DNA of 12,282 nt from positions 246,010-258,291 of the forward strand of contig MU646744.1 of NCBI GenBank assembly GCA_026770585.1. The letters run 5' to 3'. The position numbers and the translations under genes are program-made. The DNA is from Baffinella frigidus (Eukaryota; Cryptophyceae; Cryptomonadales; Baffinellaceae). Positions 1-10,800 of this stretch are shown in pieces (within the stretch, counting starts at the first letter, position 1; the number at the start of each line of letters is the position of its first letter). The notes below the pieces were generated by a model, which made no database searches, had not been told where the DNA came from, and saw only the letters and a program-made list of their open reading frames with translations.

Positions 1-480
1 CCCCCGGGTCCAAATCTCTCTACGGTTCCGGATGGCACCTCCTCAGCGCGCATTCAGCCCCTCTCGCCACTGGGCCCTCTCCTCACAACCCCACCCCACC
101 CTCTTGGTATACATCCTCCCACTTGTGAGCACCCACCATGCGACGCCCGTACCCGAGGCGGGCCTACAGGGGCACCTCCCTCATAAGAAACCGCCCCCCC
201 CTAGGACCCTACAGTAGGACCCTGCCTGGGGCCCTACGGTGGTCCTAGGGGGGGGGGCGGTTTCTTCTGAGAGAGGTACCCCTGTACACCCAAACCTCGA
301 TCCGGAGGCGGGCTGAACCCGAAACCTCGGTCCGAGGTGGGCCTATCAAGTGGCCAGTAGACTCATACGCCCTACCGTAGGGCCCTAGGACCTGCCTAGG
401 ACCTCTGCGGGTCGTGCTGGACCCGCTGGCCACTTAGGGGATCCCGGGCCACTTAAGGGACCCCGAAGCCCTCCCGCCCC
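1..480. repeat. Non-coding stretch with a long inverted repeat
   Basis: No exon is recognised here. About 164-212 and 232-288 form inverted arms of roughly 50 bp around a spacer of about 20 bp; each arm carries a CCTAGG-poly(G/C) block, CGGTTTCTT and GTACCCCTGTA or close variants. Position 345-405 holds a second unit that recurs inverted at 828-890. Confidence 0.7.
345..405. repeat. Arm of a distant inverted repeat (partner 828-890)
   Basis: It contains CATACGCCCTACCGTAGGGC followed by CCTAGGACCTGCCTAGGACCT. The reverse complement is found at 828-890 with few changes, including GGCCACTT versus GGGCACTT at the outer end. Each arm is itself rich in small palindromes (CCTAGG, CCTACCGTAGG). Related pieces occur at about 4125-4160, 1600-1680 and 12008-12083. 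Confidence 0.7.
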
Positions 481-507
481 CTCGGTTGCGACGCCGGAGG
501 GTACTGT

Positions 508-528
508 CTAGAGAAAAGTCAGACGCAC
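508..528 (-). CDS. Possible terminal exon VRLTFL-stop
   Basis: AACCGCAG|GTGCGT offers an acceptor right after a heptamer array in C-rich orientation, as for several internal exons. In phase 0 it reads VRLTFL then TAG, closing the gene six residues after SRQ. The intron would be 783 bp. It is only 21 bases long, so chance is a real alternative. No poly(A) signal is evident between here and position 1, and the gene could instead end beyond the window. Confidence 0.3.
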   Translation of the reverse strand: MRLTFL

Positions 529-1831
529 CTGCGGTTAGGGTTTGGGTTTTAGGGCTTGGGGTTTTGGATTTGGGGTTTTGGGTTTTGGGTTTGGGTTTTG
601 GGTTTTGGGTTTGGGTTTTGGGGGTTAGGGTTTAGGGCGTGGGGTTTATGGTTTATGGTTTAGGTTTTATGGTTTATGGTTTATGGTTTATGGTTTATGG
701 TGTATGGTTTAGGGTTTAGGAAAAACACTCTGATCACACACACTATCCCTGAAGTGGCGAGTAGCATCATACACTCCTACCTATGCCTATCCCTCAAGTG
801 CCCATGGGGTCAAAATTGACCCCAAAGAGGTCCTAGGCAGGTCCTAGGGCCCTACGGTAGGGCGTATGCGCCTACTGGGCACTTAAGGGGTATATAGGTA
901 GGGGCCCCCGACCTGCTCAGGGTCAAATATGCCCCGCTCGCCACTTACGGGATATGGAGAGTCAGTGATGAGTGGGCGCAGTCTACCCTCACCTAGAACA
1001 ACTGGGTCCAGTGCTGACGCAACTTTACTACATGTTGCTGACCCGACACAGGGCAGTTTACTACACGTTGCTGACACGCACTAGTCATGGGTTAGGGATA
1101 AGGGGGGTACCTGACGGCTCCAGAGGATGAGCATTGCGACAGTGGCTGCGAGGAGCATCAGCACGAGGATCGCGCCCAGCACTGACACCAAGTTGTTCCA
1201 ACCGCAGGCTGCAACGTCTTTACTATAGATTGCTGACGGGGTTTAGATGGGCACTTTACTACAGGTTGCTGACACTTCACTACAGGTTGCTGACAGGGAT
1301 AAGGGGGGCACCTGGCGGCTCCAGAGGATGAGCATTGCGACAGTGGCTGCGAGGAGCATCAGCACGAGGATCGCCCCCAGCACTGACATCACCAGAACGA
1401 GGCGCGTGATGCGCTCGTGCCCTGCGAGAGAGTTGCGTTACTGAGCAAGTACAGCTGCGTATCTGAAAACTTTCACCTGCACCCCAAGGGAAATGGGCTT
1501 TTAAAATAATAAAGCTGAGACCGGATTTCCGGCCTCAGCTTAAAAAAATGTGCTTGGGTAGCGGTCGGCAACCGCCTGTACAGTAGGCCCACAGAGGTGG
1601 CTCGAAATTAAGGACACAAACCGCCCCTAGGGCGGTCCGATGCTCCTACCTTTGGGACTAGGCCTGCTGTAGGACCCTATGGACCGGGATGGCGGCACCG
1701 GCACCACCAGAACGAGGCGCGTGATGCGCTCGTGTCCTGGTGTGTAGGGGTGGGAGGGGGTTAGAGAGAGGACGCGGGAGATGAGAGAGGGGGGTTGGGG
1801 GGGAGAGAAGAGAGGGAGGGGGAGGGGAGCC

Positions 1832-1880
<49 letters not shown>

Positions 1881-4800
1881 AAGAGAAATAGAGCAAGCGA
1901 GAGAGAGGAATTAGAACGCAGACCAGGACCACCGCTCGTGCCCTGAGTTGTACTGTGCTACACCCTCGCACACAGGGGTTGGGGTTAGGGTTTAGGGTTT
2001 AGAGTTTCGGGTTTCAGGTTTCGGGTTTCGGGTTTAGGAGTTAGGGTTTAGAGTTTAGGGTTCAGGATTTAGGGTTGAGGGTTAGGACTTACCGATGTGG
2101 GTATCGTGGATGGTGCGGAGCGCATCATCGACATGTTCCGCGAACCTATCCTCTTGCCGGTCCAAAACCCCCCCTATTTCTGAAGGTTTGAGGTATTCTG
2201 CTAAACTTCATCCGTTTTCAAACTTGAAAGCGCAGATCCTCGAGATTTGGCCTCCAGCCCCAGATTCTGCTAAACAAATTCGAGCTGCGACGAAATCTCA
2301 ATATCTTGACTACAGGATAAAGTTGAACAATGGCTCCAAGCTAAAGTCATTATTCTGCTATTAGACCGGCAAGAGGATACCCTACATAGTGACGGATAGG
2401 AAAAACGACGCCTAACGTATTAGGCCGCCTTATTAAATGAAGGGCCTTTTCATAGGGCGTTACCGGTGCGGGTATCGTGGATGATGGTACCGCGGGGTCA
2501 GTGGTCGTAGGTGTTAGGGCGTAGGGTGTTAGGGGTTGGATTTGTTTGTTTGTGTACCGGTGCGGGTGTCGTGGATGATGGTGCGCAGCTCTTGGACGTG
2601 CTGCATCGACATGTTGCGCAGCCGCTTCACCAGGTGCATGATGTGGTCCTGTTTACGGTTGATTGTTTGTTTGGGGGTTTATTTATTATTTATTATGAAT
2701 TATTTACTATTTATTATTCAGGTCCCTCAGGTCTAGCGTAGATATTGTCGATCTGGGCTTCGCGCGGAATCGAGGTCAGGTCAGGAAATCAGGAAATTTT
2801 CCAAAAAATGGACTTTTATGCTATCTTAGGCATGGTTTTTATCTCAAAATAGCATCTCCCACCCATAAGATGACACAAAAAGACAAAAAAATGAAAAAAT
2901 GTTGCTGACCTGACCTCGATTTTTTCCGCGCGGAGCCCAGATCGACAATAACATACCATACATGTGATTCTGGTTGAGTTATGTTCCGAGATAGAGAGTA
3001 CCGGGGCGGGCATCTGCTGCAGCTTTAGGGTTGAGGGCTGAGGATTTAGAGGTCGTTAGCGTTCAGGGTTCAGGGTTTAGGGATTGCATTTCTGCGCCGA
3101 TATCTGCTGCAGCTTGGTTCAGTAGTACCTGGGCTAGGTTCAGTAGTACCTAGCCCGAAAGCAAATTCGGGAGGTTCAGTAGTACGGGTTCGGGAGGTTC
3201 AGCAGGGAGGTTCAGTAGAGAGGTTCAAAAGCATACCTGAGCGGACATCTGCTGGAGCTTGTCGCGGCGGCGCTCCCTATTTATTTATTTATTTATTTAT
3301 GATTCATTAACAATTTATTTAGGTTTTAGGGGTTGTTGGCCCGAAATCGTTGAGGGTTGAGGGTTTAGGGATTGCATACCTGGGCGGACATCTGCTGGAG
3401 CTTGTCGCGGCGGCGCTCCATCCTGTGCTGCCTGCTCGCCCCCGACACCCATCAGGAACAGTCCAACACCCTTCAGCCACCGTCCACCTTCACCACTTGA
3501 GGCCAGACATGTGACTTGTTCAAAACCGGGGTTCTCTCTCAAATGCAAGGGCGACCAGGCCATCCAGTGCTGCCTGCTCGCGCCCACAACACATCAGGAA
3601 CAGTCCAACACTTTCAGCCACACCCTAGCTCTGCCTCACACGGGTTGACGGAATAATCTCAAGACGACATCCTGTGCTGCCTGCCCCCCCCCGCCCCCCA
3701 TCAGGAACAGTCGATGCTCATGCTTTACTAAGCATGTGTGCTCTGCCTCGCACGGATCGACGGACTTCCCACGGGTTGACAGACTACTCTCAAGTTGCCA
3801 TGCTGTGCTGCCTGCTCCCCCCCGCCCCTCATCAGCCACCGTCCACCACCCTTCAGCCACACCCTAGCTCTGCTTCACACGGGTTGACTCCCCTAACCCC
3901 GCACACATTCAAATAAAAAGTACAGACGTTCCTGTTGCTTAGCAGCGAGGGTGGCGGTCTGCATACTTGCGGCAGGGGTGAGGGTTTGCAGGTCAGGGTT
4001 CAGGGAGGAGGGGCGATACTTGAGGCGGCGGGTGGTGGCGAGCCAGCGGCGCCCGAACTTCGCGGCTAGCTTATCCGCCCCCTCGCTCGCCCCGCTCTTA
4101 TCCGTAGGAACCTCCCTATGCCCCTACTGGTTGCCTACCGTAGGGTCCTAGGTCTTATCGCTTAGGGGTTATTTAAAATCCCTTCGAAGTCCGCTGTGTG
4201 GTAGGGGTGGTTACTTGCGGCGGCGGGTGGTAGCGAGCCAGCGGCGCCCAAACTTTGCGGCAAGCTTTTCTGCCCCATCGATCGTCCCAGACGCCCCGGA
4301 GACTTTTTCGTCCTGGTTTGGGTTGAGGGGTGAGGGGTGAGGGGTGAGGGGTGAGGGGTGAGGGGTGAGGGGTGAGGGGCGAGGGGTGAGGGGTGTGGGG
4401 TGTGGGGTTGGGGGTGTCGGGTTCAGTGTGTAGGATTTGGGTTTTGGGTTTTGGGTTTTGGGTTTTGGGTTTTGGGTTTTGGGTTTTGGGTTTTGGGTTT
4501 TGGGGTCAAATGTTTTTTTAGTGTTTAGTGTTTACTGTTTAGTGTTGAGTGTTGAGTGTTGAGTGTTGAGTGTTGAGTGTTTGTTTAGTGATTAGTGTTT
4601 ATTGTTTGTTTAGGGTTTAGCATTTGGGGTTGAGGGGTTACCGCTGCGGTGGTGCCCATCATGCCTTTCATGAGATGGCGCAGCACCCGGTCTGTCGTCG
4701 TCTTCTTGCGATACCTGGCCGAGGCTTTGCGGTTTGGTGTTTGGTGTTTGGTGTTTTGTGTTTGGTGTTTGGATTTGGGGGTTGGGATTTGGTGTTTGGT

Positions 4801-7800
4801 GTTTGGGGTTTGGGGTTTGGGGTTTGGGGTTTGGGGTTTGGGGTTTGGGGTTTGGGGTTTGGGGTTTAGGGTCAAGTGCTTTAGTGTTTTAGTGTTTTAG
4901 TGTTTTATTGTTTATTATTCATGTTTTTTTTCTGATACTTTTTTGTTTTTTTTTGTTGGGGTTTTAGGGTTGAGGACCAGCGGACGCCGTTGATGAGGAT
5001 GAAGTAGAAGACGGAGATGACGGCGGTCGCGATAATGTACGGGATCTTGTACTTGGACTCCGGCACACACCTGCGCACACACAAAACGCATCACGCAACG
5101 TTTCGCACTCTCCACGGACACCTGCGCACACCCGAGATCGCCATCACGCAACGTTTCGCACACAGAAACCGTGCATCACACAACGGTTCGCGCCCGCGCC
5201 GCGCATCACGCAACGGTTCGCGCCCTCCTTATCGCATCACGCAACGTTTCGCACACACAAGACGCGCATCAAGCAACTTTTCGGGGTAATAAAATGCAAA
5301 TCAACACACGCCGCGTGTTGGGCACACACGCGCTTCCTGAACTCGCAACGTTTCGCACCCGCGCTGCGCTCGCGCAACGTTTTGCACCTCTCCACGGTCT
5401 CAGGAAACACAGTGGGTGGGGGAGAGTACCCCACAGCCTCGAGCTCCGGCTCTTCGAGGGTGAGGGATTCTGCGTAGTCGTCTGACGTCCCGTCTTCGAA
5501 CAGCATCTGTCAGGGATGGGAATGTGTGTTCAGGAAGGGTGTGTTTGTTGATGAAGTGTTGAGGAAGGATGCGTGTGTGTCGAGGAAGCACGATTTGTAC
5601 CACGAATAATAGAAAGACTCACGGTTGAGGAAGCACATGTGTGTGTTGATGACGAGCGAATGTGTGTTGAGGAAGGATGCGTGTGTTGAGGATGCACGCC
5701 CTTACCACGATTTGTGTGTTGAGTCCACTTTCTCCAACCCCAGTCTCGAATAATGAAACTCCCACCCTCCCAGGACGCGTGTGTATTGATGAAGCGGGAC
5801 TGTGTGTAGATGATGCACGCGTGTGCGTCTAGGAAGGCTGTGTGTGTGTGTGTGTGTGTGTGTGTGTTGAGGCATCACGCACGTGCGTTGCAAAGTCACG
5901 AAGAGAGAAGAGGAAGGCTCCTGGCCATTCTTCGAGACCAGAACGGGTTGCTTGAAAAATCTGTATCTGAGAAGGCGGTGGTGCATCACCTCAGCAGTCT
6001 TCGAGACGCCCTCTGCGATGTACTTTGCCGCGTAGACCGACTGCGAGTACGAGCACAGCTGCCGAGGGTTTGGGTTTAGGGTTTGGGGTTCGGGGTTAAG
6101 TGTTTGGGGTTTGGGGTTTGGGGTTCAAGGTTCAGGGTTTAGGGTTCAGGGTTTAAGGGTGTAGACTGACTGCGAGTACGAGCACAGCTGCCGAGGGTTT
6201 GGGTTTAGTGTTTGGGGTTCGGGGTTTAGTGTTTGGGGTTTGGGGTTTGGGGTTTGGGGTTTAAGGGTGTAGACTGACTGCGAGTACGAGCACAGCTGCC
6301 AAGGATTCAGGGTTTAGGGTTCAGAATTCAGGGTTTAGGGTTACTGTGAGTACGAGTACAGCTGCCGCGGGGTTTCGGGTTTAGGGTTTAGGATTCAGGA
6401 TTTCGGGTTTATCGGGTTTCGGGTTTATCTGGTTTCTGGTTTATAGAAATGAGGGTTAAGGGTTTCGGGTTTCGGGTTTCGGGCGCCCAGGTTTAGGGTA
6501 GTGGTTTCGGGTGGAGGGAAACCTTTACGGTGTGCTTGGTCCACTTCTCGGTCTCGGTGGTCGTGAAAGGCTTCCCCACAATCATCATCGGGTTCCCGCA
6601 CTTCTTCAGGTGCGCCCCTGTTCGTTCGGGGGGGTGGGAGGCATGAGGGGTATGCGGCACCGGAGCGTGCGTGTCCCTCTCAAGGAAAACGTGAAAGGTG
6701 GTGAATTGAAGGAGAGTATGAAAGGTGGTGGTTTCGAGGGATAAGACAGGCGGAAGGTGGTGGTGTGGGGGACGTGCCTGTGGACTTGAAGTAGCCGACC
6801 ATGTCCGAATGCGGGATGATCATCGCCGAGATCGACTGGTCGACCAGCTGGTGTTTGGGGTTTGGGGTTTGGGGTTTAGGGTTCAGGGTTTAGGGTTTAG
6901 GGGTTGGGGTTGAGGCGGCACTGCGTGTAAAGCGTTTGACGTTTGGACCACTCCGTATCAAGCCTGAAAGGCATGACCAAGGAGGGGAAGACGACAGGGA
7001 GGATCAGTGCCCCAGTTGCAAACCCCAAACCCCGAACCCCAAACCCTAAATAATCAGGTATCGCTCGGACGTGATCGGGATGATAATTGCCGAGATGGAC
7101 TGGTCGACCAGCTCAAGATTTTGGGTTTTGGGGTTAGGGTTTGGGTTTGGGGTTTGGGGTTTGGGGTTTTAGGGTTGAGGGTTTGGGGTTTAGGGGTCAC
7201 TGCGTATTAAAGCCGTTCAGGCTTCCCTGCCCCTAAACCCGATACCCGAAACCCCATACCCCAAACCCCGCTGTGTATCAGTTATCGGAAAGCACAGGGT
7301 GTTAAGCCGTTTGGACCACTCCTTATCAACCTCGAGAGCCTCGAGTCGGGCCTTCCGTCTTGAGGGTGAGAAGAGTCCCGGGTGAGAAGAGGGTGAGAAG
7401 AGTCCCGGGTGAGAAGAGGGTGAGAAGAGTCCCGGGTGAGAAGAGGGTGAGAACAGTCCCGGTGCAAGGACAGCTGCACGTCACACGCGTTCCTGTTGGC
7501 TTTTATCCCGCTTGGGAACTACCGTGGATGCTGGGAGGGAGTCTCGCAGGGTTTAGGGTTTAGGATTTGGGGTGGAGGGTTATGAGTTATGAATGATGGG
7601 GTGTGGGGTATGGGGTATGGGGTGTGGGGTATGGGGTGTGGGGTATGGGTTGTGGGTTGTGGGTTATGGGTTATGAGGTATGGGCGTAGGGTTTAGGGTT
7701 CAGGGTTTAGGGTTCATGGTTCAGGGTTTAGGGATTAGGGTTTAGGGTGTAGGGTTCATGGTTTAGGGGTTTGGGTTTAGGTTTTTGGATGTCGGGTTGA

Positions 7801-10800
7801 GGGCGTACAAGCTTCTGCTCGCAGTCTGCCTCGTCCTCGCACAAGACCTGCTTTCGTGTTTCGGGGTTAGGGGTGAGGGGTTAGGGGTGAGGGTTCCGGG
7901 TTCCGGGTTCCGGGTTCCGGGTTCCGGGTTTCGGTGTTTGGGGTTAGGGTGTAGGGTGCAGGGTGTAGGGTGTTAGGTTTCACAAAACACGCGTCAACTT
8001 TCAAAGTGATTATCAACTTTCAAAATGAGTCTCAACTTTCAAAACGAGTCTCAACAGTGTAGGACCTGCTCGAAGTTGTAGCAGGCGCGCTCGTTTCTGG
8101 TACTAATTTGTCGTTTTCTGGCATTCCGTGTGAAATGTCCTGTCTTGTTTCGGACAGGGGCCTTCTACACGACGAATTAGTACCAGGAAACGGCATAAAC
8201 CGATCTCCACTCAAAGTTCCAACTCAGACAGGTGTAGGACCTGCTCGAAGTTGTAGGATGCGCCGAGGTTCATGCCTGCAACCACCGGCTCCGCAAGCCG
8301 CTTCAGCACCCCGACCTGCGAATGTTGACACGCGATGTTGACTTTCGAGGTCGACACACGAGGTTGACTTCGAGGTTGGTTGACATTCGAGGTTGGCATT
8401 CGAGGTCAGTTGACATTCGAGGATGGTTGACATTTGAGGTTTATGCCTGCGACCACCGGCTCCGCGAGCCGCTTCAGCACCCCGACCTGCCAAAGTTGAC
8501 ACGCAAGGTTGACTTTCGAGGTTTGGTTGACATTCGAGGTTGATTGACAGTCGAGGTTGGTTGACATTTGAGGTTGCCATTTGAGGTAGCCATTCGAAGT
8601 TAGGGGTTAGGGTTTAGCATTTGGGGTGTAGGGTTCGGGGTGCCGTGTCAGGATTTAGGGTTCAGGGTTTGCAAAAACGCGGGGGGGGTGTGGACGTCTA
8701 GACCTTGAAACCGCCAAGGTCGAGGGGCCTTTTGATGGCGGCTTCAAAACAACCCGCTTCCTCCATTTCCGTGATACCCCCCCTAAGGCTGCAAGTCCAC
8801 TGTGTGTTTGTGTGTGCGCGGGGGGTGATCGACCTGGAAACCGCCAAAGTCGAGACGCCAGAATTGCGCGGTGCACAGACATGTTATTGACCGACATTTC
8901 GACCAGGGTTTCAGTCGAAATTTCCTTGGAAGCCCACTGGGTTGGGCCGGGCGTCAGGACCTTGAAACCGCCGAGGTCGAGGGGCCCTTACTACCAGACG
9001 AAACTCTCGAACCATTCGACACAACTCTAATTAGACTATAATTAGAGGAACCTAGAGGAACCCTAGAATGTTTGCACGTCCCGAAAGTAGTACCGGGCTG
9101 TAACAAGGCGGTACAAAAAGGTACAAGCCGGTACAAAAAGTTACTACCGTCACGTCCAAATAAGCCGTCCATCTATCATATATAGGCCACACCCACAAGA
9201 ATTTGCACCCACACGCGGGGGGTTATCGACCTTGAAGCCGCCGAGGTCGACGGGCCCCTTTTTAATGGAGATCTCTGCCGCGGCAGTTATGCCATTGTTT
9301 CATTATGTTCATGGCCACCAGATGTGAACACCGCGCTAGGCTAGCACCAGAAGAAACTCGAACCAGGCTCTCATCCGGAAACACGCGGTCGGGGGGGGGG
9401 TTATCGACCTTGAAACCGCCGAGGTCGAGGGGCCCTTTGATGGAGTTTTCTGCCGCGGCCGTCGAGATCTGCTCCGACACCTGATGGAGGGGAAAGCGGG
9501 GTTTGGAAAATTGTCAAACACGACACAGACGAGCCAAGTGTCTAAAAAAATGCTAAAACTGAGTGGTTAGTGTGAAGCAGGGCTGGAAGGGAGAACCTGT
9601 CTGGAGAAGGTTTATGGACCATGGATTATGATTTATGGTTTATGGTTTATGGCTTATGGTTTAAAGTTTATAGTTTATGGTTTATGGATCATGGATTAGG
9701 GTTTAGGGTTCAGGATTTAGGGTTGAGGGTTGAGGGTGGGCGAACCTGTCCGGAGAAGACACCGAAGCAGAGGATGCCGAAGAACATCCAGATGATCGTC
9801 ACCGACTTACCCAGCCCCGTCATCGGCACCTGGTCACGTCCACACGTTCGTCAGCAGAGCAGTAGTAATAAGATAGTCACGTCCACACATCCGTCAGCTA
9901 AACAGTGGTGATAAGATAGTCAGGTCCACACGCGCGTCAGCAAAACAGTAGTAACGGTCATCGACACCTTACCACGTCCAACGCGCGTCAGCAAAACAGT
10001 AATAATACGGTATCGTGCGCAGTAGTAATACGGTATCAACTAACGGATCGTGACCGACTTGCAAACCCCCGTGGGTTACCTTATCCTTTTATTTATTCAA
10101 CCTCCTATTGAAGACGAACTGATTCAGTTATCTTCTGAGATGAAATTCGAGGGGGTTCTCCCTGACAATTCGAATGCCAAAAAATGACGAATCTGGTACT
10201 GAACCGTCAACATTTGACAATTGGAGGACGGGTCGAATAACTCCAATTCCCACAACGTTCGACATAATTTGGGATTTTCTGGTACGAAACTGTCAACATT
10301 TGGCAACTGTTTACCTTATCGCCGTACCCCACGGTGGTGACGGTGACCATCGAAAACCAAAGGCCGTCCGCAGCCCCGACCGTATAGGACGGGTCAAATA
10401 GCTCCAATTCCCACAACCTTCGACGGAAATCACGCGGTTCTGGTACGAAACCGTCAACATTTGGCAATTGGTTACCTTATCTCCGTAGCCGACTGTCGTC
10501 ACCGTAACCATCGAGAACCAGAGGCCGTCCGCAGCCCCGACCGTATAGGACGGGTCGAATAACTCCGGGTTGTTGCCCCGCTCGATCAGCCAGAAAATGT
10601 GCCCTGGTTGAGGGGTTAAGGTTTGGGGGTTGGGGTTTAGTGTTTAGTGTTTAGTGTTTAGTGTTTAGTGTTTAGTGTTTAGTGTTTAGTGTTCAGTGTT
10701 TAGTGTTTAGTGTTTAGTGTTTAGTGTTGAGTGTTGAGTGTTGAGTGTTTGGGGTTTAAAATTTTGAGGTTTAGGGTTCATCGTTTGGGGTTTGGGGTTT

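Noticed and set aside
1513-1544. Bacterial-type terminator
   Set aside because: Hairpin plus A/T run fits by shape only; the surrounding DNA is a eukaryotic intron and no bacterial gene is near.
1627-1971. 114-codon minus-strand ORF with a serine/leucine run
   Set aside because: The run is the translated (GA)n microsatellite, and the rest is a purine tract and an exon echo.
4211-4215. TAA stop after RRRK as the end of the gene
   Set aside because: AAG TAA contains the donor GTAAC. Splicing there is in phase with the next exon, and the echo at 4020 has GTATC in the same place, so it is a splice site rather than a stop.
4585-4875. ORFs of repeating NPKPQTP and GVWGLGF
   Set aside because: These are translations of telomere-like heptamers, which stay open in several frames; only the YRKKTTTDRV part is a real exon.
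7282-7479. Open reading frame with RDSSHPLLT repeats on the minus strand
   Set aside because: The frame is open only because a 27-bp DNA minisatellite is a multiple of three; it has no splice sites and no family resemblance.
8320-8600. CRISPR-like array of GTTGACATTCGAG units
   Set aside because: Spacing is irregular, spacers are not unique, units vary, and the context is a eukaryotic intron.
10476-10603. Voltage-gated K+ channel
   Set aside because: No S4-like arginine-repeat helix is seen upstream, and the exons after the pore match a ligand-binding lobe. The 5' part is missing, so this rests on what is visible.
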